From Rhodopila sp035548095 (GTDB lineage Bacteria; Pseudomonadota; Alphaproteobacteria; Acetobacterales; Acetobacteraceae), in assembly GCF_035548095.1 (NCBI RefSeq), contig NZ_DASZUV010000014.1:1-64000 (forward strand): a stretch of DNA of 64,000 nt, in the 5' to 3' direction. This document shows, piece after piece, positions 51,870 to 60,947 of the stretch (positions are counted from its first letter, which is position 1; every line of letters begins with the position of its first letter). Both the position numbers and the translations under genes were made by a program. Under the pieces are notes generated by a model. That model worked only from the letters and a program-made list of their open reading frames with translations. It ran no database searches and was not told where the DNA came from.

Positions 51870-52166
51870 ATGCGCCGTCTGCTGATGGCTTCCGCGGTCG
51901 CGATGCTGATGCCGATGGGGGTTGCCGCGATCGGATCCGCACAGGCCGCCATGCCGGCCGATACCAGCGTGCCGGACGCCACGATGAGCCATCCCGCGAT
52001 GCCATCCAACCCGGCAATGACGCCGCCGCCGAACGCGGAGATGACGTCCCCGCCGCCGCAGGCCATGGACAACAGCCGGGAGAACTGTGGCACCCCGGAT
52101 GAACCGAAGCCGTGCCCGCCGATGCCGCGTCATCCGCTGGCCTATTACCCGCCCAACCGTCACTGA
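51870..52166 (+). CDS. small exported Met/Pro-rich protein
   Basis: 98 aa. A good start (GAGGAG about 7 nt before ATG) and Sec signal RRLLMASAVAMLMPMGVAAIGSAQA, with cleavage after AQA near residue 26. The mature ~70 residues are dominated by Met and Pro (MPADTS, MSHPAMPSNPAM, MTPPPNAEMTSPP) with one CGTPDEPKPC pair. No domain is recognised. Met-rich periplasmic peptides sometimes bind copper or silver, but there is no metal gene beside it, so function stays open. Confidence 0.7.
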   Translation: MRRLLMASAVAMLMPMGVAAIGSAQAAMPADTSVPDATMSHPAMPSNPAMTPPPNAEMTSPPPQAMDNSRENCGTPDEPKPCPPMPRHPLAYYPPNRH

Positions 52167-52290
52167 TGCGGCGCGACCGGTGCGTGTCGTCCGGCACGCA
52201 CCGGCTGATGCCGGTCACGCGGCAACCCCGGCCTCCATTGACAGGCGAAGCCGCCGTGGCCGGCCATGGGCCGAGCTCCGTCAAGCGAAG

Positions 52291-52331
52291 CCAAAGCATG
52301 ACAGGATCAGGTTGACCCTGTCGTGCTTTGG
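52291..52331. terminator. 15-bp hairpin between convergent genes
   Basis: CCAAAGCATGACAGG pairs with CCTGTCGTGCTTTGG (one T-G pair) around an 11-nt loop that itself starts the dispersed repeat. It lies between the ends of the small exported gene and ftsK, so it can serve both as a terminator. Confidence 0.55.
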
Positions 52332-52397
52332 CAATTCTTTGATTCAAAAGCGCGATTCATGCCCTCTCACGGCCGGCTCCAGGCGATCGCGCTCTAG
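52306..52397. repeat. dispersed repeat copy A, at the ftsK end
   Basis: Aligns at roughly 80% identity by eye with 54989-55081; both share AGGTTGACC, CTTTGATTCAA, CCCTCTCAC and GCCGGCT(C/T)CAGGCGATCGCG. This copy runs into the ftsK stop codon. Confidence 0.75.
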
Positions 52398-54889
52398 CAA
52401 TCCATGTCGTCGTTGGTGCGGCGCACCAGGATTTCGCGTTTGCCGACATGGTTGGCGGGGCCGATGATGCCTTCCTTCTCCATCTGTTCGATCAGCTTGG
52501 CGGCCTTGTTGTAGCCGATGTTGAGGTGCCTCTGGATGAAGGACGTGGAGGCCTTGCCTTCCCGCGCGATCACCGCGACCGCCTGGTCGAACAGCGTCTT
52601 GTCGTCGCTGCCGCCGCCACCGATGCCGGACAGCAGCGACTCCGTGTCGCCGCCGTCCTTGTCCAGCGGCTCGGTCACATCCTCCACATAGGACGGCTCG
52701 CCCTGCTCGCGCAGGAACGCGACGACCTTCTCCACTTCGTCGTCCGACACGAACGGACCATGGACGCGGGTGATGCGGCCGCCACCCTGCATGAACAGCA
52801 TGTCGCCCATCCCCAGCAGCTGCTCCGCGCCCTGTTCGCCCAGGATGGTGCGGCTGTCGAACTTCGAAATGACCTGGAAACTGATGCGGGTGGGGAAGTT
52901 GGCCTTGATCGTGCCGGTGATCACGTCGACCGACGGGCGCTGGGTCGCCATGATCACATGGATGCCGGCGGCACGCGCCATCTGCGCCAGGCGCTGCACG
53001 GCGGCCTCGATCTCCTTGCCGGCGACCATCATCAGGTCGGCCATCTCATCGACCACGACGACGATGAAGGGCAGCGGCTCCAGCGCCAGCGGCTGCTCCT
53101 CGAAGGTCGGGCGGCCGGTGTCGGGATCAAAGCCGGTCTGAACCTTGCGCGTGACGACCTCGCCCTTGCGGCGGGCTTCCTCGACCCGGTCATTGTAGCC
53201 GCCGACATTGCGGACGCCCAGCTGGGACATCGCGCGGTAGCGACGCTCCATTTCGCGCACGGTCCATTTCAGCGCGGTGACCGCCTTGGCAGGTTCGGTG
53301 ACGACCGGCGCCATCAGATGCGGGATGCCTTCATACGTGGACAGCTCCAGCATTTTCGGGTCGATCAGGATCAACCGGCACTGATCGGGTGACAACCGAT
53401 ACAGCAGCGACAGGATCATCGCGTTGACGCCAACCGATTTGCCCGACCCGGTGGTGCCGGCGATCATCAGGTGCGGCATGCGCGACAGGTCGGCAACGAT
53501 CGACTTGCCGCCGATATCCTTGCCCAAGGCCAGCGACAGGCGTCCGCCATGGTGCTGGACCTCCTCGCTGCCCAGGATCTCGGACAGGTAGACGGTTTCC
53601 CGCCGGGCGTTCGGCACCTCGATGCCGATGACGTTGCGGCCGGGCACCGTGGCGATGCGCACCGCCGTCACCGACAGGCTGCGTGCGACGTCGTCCGCCA
53701 GGCCGATGACGCGAGCGCTGCGGATGCCGGGGGCTGGCACCAGCTCATACAGCGTAACGACGGGGCCGGGGCGGATCTCCACGATCTCGCCCTGCACGCC
53801 GTAATCCGACAGCACGGTTTCCAGCAGCCGTGCGTTTGCCTGCAGTGCTTCCTCGCTGGGACCGTCGGCAGCCTTGGCCGGTGATTCCTTCAGCAGCGAC
53901 ATCGGCGGGAACCGCCAGCCCGTGGTCTCCAGCGGCAGCGCCTGCTGCTGCGGCTTGCGGGCGGGGATGGGCGGCTGGCGGACGGCGCGGGTAACCGGCG
54001 GCGGCACCTCGGCCACCGGCGGCGGCCGCGGCGCGGCGAGCTGGGGGGCACCCTGGGAGTCGTTGTCCGCCGCGTCCTGGTCCGGCCGGCGATCCCGGGC
54101 ACGGATCAGCCGGGACTCCGGCCTGCCGGCCGGCGGCTGGTCCCCGGCCTCGCCGTCCGCCAGGCCGGGATTGCGGTTCACCAGGTTGACCAGCCAGCCG
54201 GAGGCCGCGCCGACGGTGCTGGCGCGACGGGCGACCACGCCGGCGGCGCTGCGGCCGCCATAGACCGAATAGCGGCCGGCGACCGCCGCGGCACGGCCGG
54301 CGGTGCGCCATTCCGACGCGGACAGGCCGAGCGCCAGCAGGGCCAGGACGAGCGCGAGTGCCGTGCCGATCAGCCAGATCATCACGCTGCCGATCATGCC
54401 GAACAGCGACGCGCCCAACGCCAGGCCGTGATGGGCGATCAACTCGCCGACCGAGCCGCCCAAGCCGGACACCACGGGCCAGTGAGCCTTCGGGGCTGGG
54501 AACGCGCCCAGCACCGCCGCCAGTATCGGCATCGCCGCCAGCAGCATCGCCAGGCGCAGGGCGAAGTTGCTCAGTCGCCCGTCGGAGACGATGCGCCAGG
54601 CCCAGGCCAGCAGGGTCATGCCCGGCAGCGCACCCGCCAGGCCGAAGCCCTGCAACAGGATATCAGCGATCACCGCGCCACCCGGCCCGGCGAGGTTGGA
54701 TACGCGCCGGGTGGTGGCGGTGTTCAGTGACGGATCGCGCGGGTCGTAGAACACCAGGGCGACCAGGATCGCCAGGCCCAGCAGGCCCAGCAGCAGGCCG
54801 CCGAGTTCGGCGGACCGGCGGCTCATGAGGGCACGCAGCGCCGGGGAGGCGAGGCGGCGGGAATCGGCGACGGGCGCGCGTAGGGCCAT
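52394..54889 (-). CDS. ftsK: DNA translocase FtsK
   Basis: 831 aa. The N-terminal ~200 residues hold about four membrane segments anchoring it at the septum. A Pro/Arg/Gln-rich linker (~240-330) precedes the RecA-like motor. Walker A is GTTGSGKSVGVNA, followed by LILIDPKMLELS (Walker B) and ATQRPSVDVITG. A C-terminal gamma winged-helix domain is recognisable by IQRHLNIGYNKAAKLIEQMEKEGIIGPAN, which reads KOPS sites and acts with XerCD at dif. Its length is typical for alphaproteobacteria, and it is flanked on both sides by copies of a dispersed repeat. Confidence 0.95.
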   Translation of the reverse strand: MALRAPVADSRRLASPALRALMSRRSAELGGLLLGLLGLAILVALVFYDPRDPSLNTATTRRVSNLAGPGGAVIADILLQGFGLAGALPGMTLLAWAWRIVSDGRLSNFALRLAMLLAAMPILAAVLGAFPAPKAHWPVVSGLGGSVGELIAHHGLALGASLFGMIGSVMIWLIGTALALVLALLALGLSASEWRTAGRAAAVAGRYSVYGGRSAAGVVARRASTVGAASGWLVNLVNRNPGLADGEAGDQPPAGRPESRLIRARDRRPDQDAADNDSQGAPQLAAPRPPPVAEVPPPVTRAVRQPPIPARKPQQQALPLETTGWRFPPMSLLKESPAKAADGPSEEALQANARLLETVLSDYGVQGEIVEIRPGPVVTLYELVPAPGIRSARVIGLADDVARSLSVTAVRIATVPGRNVIGIEVPNARRETVYLSEILGSEEVQHHGGRLSLALGKDIGGKSIVADLSRMPHLMIAGTTGSGKSVGVNAMILSLLYRLSPDQCRLILIDPKMLELSTYEGIPHLMAPVVTEPAKAVTALKWTVREMERRYRAMSQLGVRNVGGYNDRVEEARRKGEVVTRKVQTGFDPDTGRPTFEEQPLALEPLPFIVVVVDEMADLMMVAGKEIEAAVQRLAQMARAAGIHVIMATQRPSVDVITGTIKANFPTRISFQVISKFDSRTILGEQGAEQLLGMGDMLFMQGGGRITRVHGPFVSDDEVEKVVAFLREQGEPSYVEDVTEPLDKDGGDTESLLSGIGGGGSDDKTLFDQAVAVIAREGKASTSFIQRHLNIGYNKAAKLIEQMEKEGIIGPANHVGKREILVRRTNDDMDC

Positions 54890-54988
54890 GAGTCCTCTTG
54901 GGTCTCGGATTCTTTCCTGCTGGTTTGAAGAATAACGCGGAAGCGGTTGGTGGATAAAGGATGAACGCCAAGGGTTGCCCTGAAGCGG

Positions 54989-55081
54989 GTCAGGTTGACC
55001 CGGTCATGCTTTATCAGTGCTTTGATTCAAGAGGCGTGACTCACGCCCTCTCACCGCCGGCTTCAGGCGATCGCGCCTTGG
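54989..55081. repeat. dispersed repeat copy B, upstream of ftsK
   Basis: Second copy of the 92-bp element, in the same orientation as copy A. It contains two small perfect palindromes, GGGTCA-GGT-TGACCC at 54987-55001 and GGCGTGA-C-TCACGCC at about 55033-55047. It lies between the ftsK start and the end of the small transporter gene. Confidence 0.75.
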
Positions 55082-55094
55082 AAGCCGTGATCGA

Positions 55095-55457
55095 TCAGGC
55101 GCTCAACCCGAGGATCAGCACGCCACAGACGATCAGAGCCACCGCCGCCATCCGAATCGCCGAGACCGGTTCATGCAGGATCAGCGCGGACAGGATGACG
55201 ACGGCGATGAAGCCCAGGGAGACCAGCGGATAGGCCAGGGACAGCGGCAGGCGGGACAGCACCAGGAGCCACAGGATGGCGCTGATGCCATAGGCGGCCA
55301 GGCCGGCGAGCACATGGGGGCTGAGGAAAGCGGCCACCAGGAGACTGCCGCCGCCCGAGACGGCGCCGGAGCGGACCGCCGTCATGCCGATCTTCATCAG
55401 CAGTTGCGCCACCGCCGACAGCCCGATGCTGGCCAACGCCAGAAGCCAGGTTCCCAC
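55095..55457 (-). CDS. small multidrug-resistance/ArnE-like four-helix membrane protein
   Basis: 120 aa with four hydrophobic segments (about 2-20, 38-58, 64-84 and 92-118). Signatures of the EmrE/EamA half-unit are a leading small-residue helix with AVAQLLMKIGM and SLAYPLVSLGFIAVV in TM3. ArnE-like members flip lipid-linked sugars. It starts 3 nt after the end of the HAD-UbiA gene, so the pair probably makes and moves a polyprenyl-phosphate-linked sugar; this pairing is inference. Confidence 0.8.
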   Translation of the reverse strand: MGTWLLALASIGLSAVAQLLMKIGMTAVRSGAVSGGGSLLVAAFLSPHVLAGLAAYGISAILWLLVLSRLPLSLAYPLVSLGFIAVVILSALILHEPVSAIRMAAVALIVCGVLILGLSA

Positions 55458-55460
55458 GGC

Positions 55461-56987
55461 CTAGCCGCCCCACAAGGGGCCGAGATGGAACGGGCTGACA
55501 TGCCCCGCCACCGCCATCAGCACGACAGCGCAGGCCGATACCAGCCAGGACACCCAGTCCCGCCCGGAATAGACGATCGGGTCGTCATGCATGTAGCCGC
55601 GGCTGGTCGAAAGCCAAAGCCGCAACTGCCAGAACAGGATCAGCGGCACCAGCAGCCACAGCACGTATGGGGCGCTGTAGCGCGCTGCGACCTCATCGCT
55701 TTGCACGTACAGCGTCAGCAGCACCGATGCGGCGAAGCTGGATGCGACGCCCATGGTCGTCAGCATCGGGGCATCCTGGGTGTGGTAGCCGCGGCGCTTC
55801 ACGCTGCCCTTGGCCTCGGTCGCCTGCAGCTCGGCGACACGCTTCACCATGGCCAGCGCCAGGAACAGGAAGGCGGAGAAGCCCAGCAGCCACAGCGACA
55901 GCACGAACCCGGTCGCCAGGCCGCCAACGATCATGCGGGACACATACAGGAAGGCCAGGGTGAACACGTCGACCAGCGGCAGTTTCTTAAGCCAGAGGCT
56001 GTAGGTCAGTGATGCCGCGGCGTAGAGGCCCAGCGCCAGGGCCACGCCACTGATTGCGGCACCGGCCAGGCCCAGGATCAGCAGCACCGGACCCAGCGCC
56101 AGGACCGGCAACGACAGCGGGATGGCGCCGCTGGCGAACGGCCGCCGCCGCTTGCGCGGATGCGCCCGGTCGGCCGCCAGATCGGTCAGGTCGTTGATGA
56201 TGTAGATCGCCGAGGCGGTGGCGCAGAACGATGCGAAGGCCAGCGCCGCATGCCCCCACGCCGGCAGGTTGCCCAGCTGGTTGGCGGTGATGATGGGAAC
56301 GAAGACCAGCAGGTTCTTCGACCATTGGTGCGGCCGCAGCGCCTTGGCCAGACCCTTCCACGCCCGATCGGGCCGGGGGAACAGCAGGTCCGGCGCCCGG
56401 GACAGATGCCGCCGCAGGGTTCCGGGACGCAGTCCCCTGGACGGGTTCGCCACCGTGACCCGCGCCGCGTTCCGCCAGACCGCCAGATCGGTGCGGCCGT
56501 TGCCGATATATTCGAACGCTCCGAACCGTTCCACCAGGGCCGCGGCCTTGTTGCGGCCCCCGAGGTTGTGGCGCGCATCACTGGCCATGACGATGTCGAA
56601 CAGGCCCAGATGGTCGGCGACCTGCCGTGCCAGACGCTGGTTCGCGGCGGTGACCAGGGCCACGGTGCGACCCTGCGCCTTCTGCGCGGCGACGTAGTCC
56701 AGCACGCGCTGGTCGTAAGGCAGCAGCGCCGGATGCAGCTCGAACCGGTCCGCCAGCCGGGATTTCAGAAACGCCTTGCCCCGTAGCAGCCAGAGCGGCA
56801 CCAGCAGCAGCAGCCAGGGCCGAGCCGCCATGACGGCGACGAAGGATTCCAACAGCAGGTCGGTGCGGATCAGCGTGCCGTCCAGATCGACGCATAGCGG
56901 CATGGATGCCATGTCGACCTGTGCTGTCGGCGCCATGGGCGGATTCGGAATTCTCACGCTCTGCACGATGTCCTCCGCCAGCGGCAT
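55461..56987 (-). CDS. HAD hydrolase-UbiA prenyltransferase fusion (decaprenyl-phosphate phosphoribosyltransferase-like)
   Basis: 508 aa. Residues ~30-200 are a HAD phosphatase domain: LCVDLDGTLIRTD with nucleophile Asp34, and GNGRTDLAVW. Residues ~210-508 are a UbiA-type membrane transferase with about eight segments and the Asp-rich site NDLTDLAADRAHPRKRRRPFASG. A second site at the loop around YHTQDAPMLTTMG lies later. UbiA members with this motif transfer phosphoribose to decaprenyl phosphate, and the fused phosphatase could remove the 5-phosphate. The DprE1/DprE2 epimerases of that route are not nearby. Substrate inference is moderate. Confidence 0.85.
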   Translation of the reverse strand: MPLAEDIVQSVRIPNPPMAPTAQVDMASMPLCVDLDGTLIRTDLLLESFVAVMAARPWLLLLVPLWLLRGKAFLKSRLADRFELHPALLPYDQRVLDYVAAQKAQGRTVALVTAANQRLARQVADHLGLFDIVMASDARHNLGGRNKAAALVERFGAFEYIGNGRTDLAVWRNAARVTVANPSRGLRPGTLRRHLSRAPDLLFPRPDRAWKGLAKALRPHQWSKNLLVFVPIITANQLGNLPAWGHAALAFASFCATASAIYIINDLTDLAADRAHPRKRRRPFASGAIPLSLPVLALGPVLLILGLAGAAISGVALALGLYAAASLTYSLWLKKLPLVDVFTLAFLYVSRMIVGGLATGFVLSLWLLGFSAFLFLALAMVKRVAELQATEAKGSVKRRGYHTQDAPMLTTMGVASSFAASVLLTLYVQSDEVAARYSAPYVLWLLVPLILFWQLRLWLSTSRGYMHDDPIVYSGRDWVSWLVSACAVVLMAVAGHVSPFHLGPLWGG

Positions 56988-57202
56988 TCACGTCGCACCG
57001 CGGTCACCTCTGCCGGCGGAAACCCGGCGGGAACAATGACTGATCCGGCCCAGGCTAGACCATTGCCGCGCGCTTAACCAATGCAATCCTGCATTGACAT
57101 CGCCGGTGCGCCCGGCGGCGGGCCTTTTCGCTTCGGCATGGCGTGGCCTAGACTGACGGCAACCGCCACGAACACTCCCCAGGAAAACGTCAGGATTCCG
57201 CG

Positions 57203-58456
57203 ATGCGCATCGAGATCATCTGCACCGGCGACGAGGTGCTGACCGGCAAGATCGTCAACACCAATTTCTCCTACATGGCGCAGAAGCTGGAGGATGTCGG
57301 CCTGTCGGTGATCTGGGGCACCACTGTCGGCGATGACCGGGAGACGCTGCTGTCAGCCTTCCAGCTCGCCGCATCCCGCGCCGACGCGGTGATCGTCAAT
57401 GGCGGCCTCGGGCCTACCGTGGACGATTTGTCGCAGGAGATCGCCGCCCAGGCCGCCGGCGTGGAGCTGGTACTGCATGAGGACTGGCTGCGCCGGATGG
57501 AGGACTTCTTTACCCGCCGCATGCGCACCATGCCGCCGAACAACGTGAAGCAGGCGATGCTGCCCGCGACCGCCGAGATGATCGACAACCCGATCGGCAC
57601 CGCCTGCGGCTTCGCGATGGACATCGGCAAGGCGCGCTTCTTCTTCACCCCCGGCGTGCCGCGGGAACTGCGGCGGATGCTGGAGGAGCAGGTGATCCCC
57701 CGCATCCTGGCCCGCGTCGGCCAGCCGGCGTCGATCCATCTGAAACGTTTCCATAGCTATGGCCTGGGTGAATCGCATATCGACGAGCTGCTGAAGGGCG
57801 TCGAGCTGCTGGACGCCGAAGGCGGCGTCAAGCTGGGCTTCCGTGCCCACTATCCCGAGATCGAGACGAAGCTGACGGTGCGCGGCGCCGACCTGGCCGA
57901 TGTGCAGCGCAAGCTGGCGCCGTGCATCGCGGAGGTGAAGCGCCGGCTGGGCAACTTCATCATCGCCGAGGACGACCAGACGCTGGAAGGCGTTACCCTG
58001 GACGCGCTGGTCCGGCTGGGCGGTACGCTGACGGTGGTGGAAACCTTCACCGGCGGACAGATCGCCGCCCGCATCGCGCATCTGCCCGGCGCCGAGAAAG
58101 TGTTCCATCACGGCACCGTCTCCCGCCACCTTGCCAGCCTGCACAGCGTGACCTTGCCGGCGGAGCTGAACCAGGAAGCCACCGAGGCGGTCACCCGCGC
58201 CGCTCGAGAGCAGACCGGGTCCACCCACGCGCTGGTGGTGCTGACCGAACTGGATGAAGGCCCCGACCGGATCGACCTGGGCGGCAGCATCTTCATCGGC
58301 ATCACCGATGGCGAACGCATGGCCTTCCGCCGCTCCCGCATCCTGGGCGGGCGCGAGTGGGTGCGGCTGGGGGCCGTCGAGCTGGGGCTGGATTGCCTGC
58401 GCCGCTTCCTGCTGGGGCTGCCGGTGGTGGAGCGCATCGATTTCGAAAAGCAATGA
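57203..58456 (+). CDS. CinA-family protein with altered deamidase motif
   Basis: 417 aa. The N-terminal molybdopterin-binding-like domain (1-~170) has ICTGDEVLTG and VNGGLGPTVDD, and the C-terminal domain matches CinA/PncC nicotinamide-nucleotide deamidase. In that domain the expected E-S-C-T-G-G motif reads ETFTGG (Glu280-Gly285), and other conserved positions are weak, so the deamidase activity of the C-domain is questionable. The stop overlaps the start of the MFS gene (ATGA). A NAD-salvage or nucleotide-repair role is known for the family and not shown here. Confidence 0.85.
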   Translation: MRIEIICTGDEVLTGKIVNTNFSYMAQKLEDVGLSVIWGTTVGDDRETLLSAFQLAASRADAVIVNGGLGPTVDDLSQEIAAQAAGVELVLHEDWLRRMEDFFTRRMRTMPPNNVKQAMLPATAEMIDNPIGTACGFAMDIGKARFFFTPGVPRELRRMLEEQVIPRILARVGQPASIHLKRFHSYGLGESHIDELLKGVELLDAEGGVKLGFRAHYPEIETKLTVRGADLADVQRKLAPCIAEVKRRLGNFIIAEDDQTLEGVTLDALVRLGGTLTVVETFTGGQIAARIAHLPGAEKVFHHGTVSRHLASLHSVTLPAELNQEATEAVTRAAREQTGSTHALVVLTELDEGPDRIDLGGSIFIGITDGERMAFRRSRILGGREWVRLGAVELGLDCLRRFLLGLPVVERIDFEKQ

Positions 58457-59685
58457 TGCGGCGCGAGATCGACTCGCCCTATGCCTGGGTGCGGCTTGCC
58501 GCCTCGGTGGGGCTGGCGGCGCTGGGCGGTGGCGGCATGTGGTCCGTCGTCGTGGTGCTGCCGGCGGTGCAGGCCGATTTCGGCGTGGACCGCGCCGCTG
58601 CCACCCTGCCATATACGTTGACCACGATCGGCTTCGGGGTCGGCGGCATGATCATGGGCCGGCTGGCCGACAAGGTGGGCATCATCATCCCGCTGGTGAT
58701 CGGCGCGCTGGCGCTGGGGCTGGGCAATCTGCTGGCGTCCCAGGCCACGACGCTGTGGCAGTTCGGGATCGTCTACGGCGTGCTGATCGGACTGCTGGGC
58801 GCCGGTTCGACCTTCGCGCCCCTGATGGCCGATATCTCGCATTGGTTCGAGCAGCGGCGCGGCATCGCCGTGGCGCTGTGTGCCTCCGGCAACTACGTCG
58901 CCGGTGCGTGCTGGCCCCCTTTCATCGAGTTCATGGTGCGCGCCCATGGGTGGCGGACGGCGCATCTGGCGGCGGCCGCCATCTGCGTGTGCGGCATGCT
59001 GCCGCTGGTGCTGGTCCTCCGGGCCCGCTCCCTGCAGCGCCGTGCCGGCACGGCACCACCGCCGATGGCGAACCGGCGTGTCGACCTGGGGCCACGGGCG
59101 CTGCAACTGCTGCTGGCGGTGGCCGGGCTGGCATGCTGCGTCGCGATGTCGATGCCGCAGGTGCACATCGTCGCCTATTGCGGCGATCTTGGCTACGGCG
59201 CGCAGGCGGGTGCCTTCATGCTGTCGCTGATGACCGGGTTCGGTATCATCAGCCGCATCGGTTCCGGCTTCCTGGCCGACCGCCTGGGTGGCCTGGCGAC
59301 CCTGGTGATCGGCTCGGCGGCGCAAGGAACGGCGCTGGCGCTGTACCTGATGTTCAGCAGCCTGCCGTCGCTATACGTCGTGTCGGCGCTGTTCGGCCTG
59401 TTCCAGGGTGGCCTGGTACCAAGCTATGCGATCATCATCCGGGAGAATTTCCCGGCAAACCAGGCAGGCGGGCGGGTCGGTCTGGTGATGATGATGACCT
59501 TGCTGGGCATGGCGCTGGGCGGCTGGATGTCGGGGGTGATCTTCGATGCCACCGGATCGTACCGAGCGGCATTCGCCAATGGGGTAGCGTGGAATATCGG
59601 CAATCTGGTGATCGCATTGTTCCTGCTCAGCCGCGCTCGCCGCGTCGGGGCGCCGGTTGGCCGGACGGAGGGGCAGGCGGCATAG
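58453..59685 (+). CDS. major facilitator superfamily transporter
   Basis: 410 aa from ATG 58453, which overlaps the CinA stop (ATGA). Twelve hydrophobic segments are expected. The loop 2-3 motif reads GRLADKVGIIIPL and its C-half counterpart reads GSGFLADRLGGLATLV. The order MFS fold, FPANQAGGRVGLVMMMTLLGMALG in TM11, resembles the monocarboxylate/oxalate-formate-like antiporter branch. The substrate is unknown. Translational coupling to the CinA-like gene is unusual and may reflect only compact organisation. Confidence 0.88.
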   Translation: MMRREIDSPYAWVRLAASVGLAALGGGGMWSVVVVLPAVQADFGVDRAAATLPYTLTTIGFGVGGMIMGRLADKVGIIIPLVIGALALGLGNLLASQATTLWQFGIVYGVLIGLLGAGSTFAPLMADISHWFEQRRGIAVALCASGNYVAGACWPPFIEFMVRAHGWRTAHLAAAAICVCGMLPLVLVLRARSLQRRAGTAPPPMANRRVDLGPRALQLLLAVAGLACCVAMSMPQVHIVAYCGDLGYGAQAGAFMLSLMTGFGIISRIGSGFLADRLGGLATLVIGSAAQGTALALYLMFSSLPSLYVVSALFGLFQGGLVPSYAIIIRENFPANQAGGRVGLVMMMTLLGMALGGWMSGVIFDATGSYRAAFANGVAWNIGNLVIALFLLSRARRVGAPVGRTEGQAA

Positions 59686-59707
59686 CGAAACGGCGCGTCG
59701 GCTGGCA

Positions 59708-60790
59708 TCACGTCCAGGGATCGACGATGATTTTCGCGTGCTTTTCCGGGTTCCCCAGTTCGGCGAACGCAACGCTGACACCATCCAACCCCACCGTACC
59801 GGTCACGAGCGGCGCGACGTTCACCCGTCCTTCGGCGATGTGGGACAGGCTTTCAGCGAATTCCTCCTTTGTATAAGCCAGCACGAACTGCACGTTCAGC
59901 TGCTTGACGATGCCGAAGAACGGCTCGAACCGGTCGGTCTCCATGCACACGCCCACGACGACGATGCGGGCCGAGGCGGGCGCGCCCTCCATGATCTGCT
60001 GGATCACGCCGGGCACGCCGACGCATTCAAAGATCACCGCCGGCCGTAGTTTCGGCCCCAGTCCAAACAGCTGGGCGTAGCGGCTGCCATCGAAACCGTC
60101 GGGCGTGGCGGTGGTCTTCCAGGTCTCATAGGGCGAAGCCGCGGCCGGATTGACGACGATGTCGGCGCCCATCTTCAGTGCCAGCGCGCGCCGGGCTGGC
60201 GAATAGTCGGCGGCGATGATCGGATGCACGCCCCGGATCGCGAGGCCGGCGATCACCGCCAGTCCCACCGGACCGCAGCCCACCACCAGCGGCACGTCAT
60301 CCTGATCCAGCCGCGCACTCTGCACCGCGTGCCAGCCGACGGCGATGGGTTCGGTCAGCGCGGCATGCACCGGCGACAGCCCGTTCGGCACCGGCAGCAG
60401 CATGCGGTCCGCCAGCGGCATGTATTGCGCGAAGCCGCCGGCAATGTCGTTGGAGTAGCCGATGCCTTGCACCGTCTGCCCGGACAAGGTCAGCGGCATG
60501 GAGACGACCGGCGTGCCCGGTTTCAGCCTGGCGGGCGTGTTCGGGCCGTATTCGACGACCTCGCAGCAGAATTCGTGGCCGAACACCACGTCGCGATCGG
60601 GGTCCATGCCCCAACGGCCGCCGGTACGGGCGGCCAGATCGACGAACTGGCGGGTGAATTTCGCCGCGTGCAGATCGCTGCCGCAGATGCCGCACGCCAT
60701 GCTGCGCACCAGCACCTGGCCCTGTTCCAGCACCGGATCGGGAACCGTATCGACGACGATCGAGCCTTTCCGCAGCACAGCGGCACGCAT
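59708..60790 (-). CDS. zinc-binding alcohol dehydrogenase (medium-chain family)
   Basis: 360 aa. Catalytic zinc residues are Cys36 in CGICGSDLH and His72 in FGHEF. The NAD-binding Rossmann loop is VVGCGPVGLAVIAGL. The structural-zinc four-cysteine loop of classic enzymes is absent, and the region ~100-120 is VSMPLTLSGQ instead. It is likely a threonine/sorbitol-dehydrogenase-like or formaldehyde-type enzyme of unknown substrate. It is convergent with the MFS gene, with only a 22-nt gap. Confidence 0.88.
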   Translation of the reverse strand: MRAAVLRKGSIVVDTVPDPVLEQGQVLVRSMACGICGSDLHAAKFTRQFVDLAARTGGRWGMDPDRDVVFGHEFCCEVVEYGPNTPARLKPGTPVVSMPLTLSGQTVQGIGYSNDIAGGFAQYMPLADRMLLPVPNGLSPVHAALTEPIAVGWHAVQSARLDQDDVPLVVGCGPVGLAVIAGLAIRGVHPIIAADYSPARRALALKMGADIVVNPAAASPYETWKTTATPDGFDGSRYAQLFGLGPKLRPAVIFECVGVPGVIQQIMEGAPASARIVVVGVCMETDRFEPFFGIVKQLNVQFVLAYTKEEFAESLSHIAEGRVNVAPLVTGTVGLDGVSVAFAELGNPEKHAKIIVDPWT

Positions 60791-60947
60791 GAGGGTTTCC
60801 TCCCGTTGTCGTTTCGGAACGCCTGTGTCCCAGGGTAGACGGCTTTATGCGCCATGCCGAGGCCACGGTGTCGTCAACGGACGGATCTGCCGGGGGAACC
60901 GATAGGACGTCGCGATCAAGGCCGTGCCTGGCGCGGCCACCCGCGGC

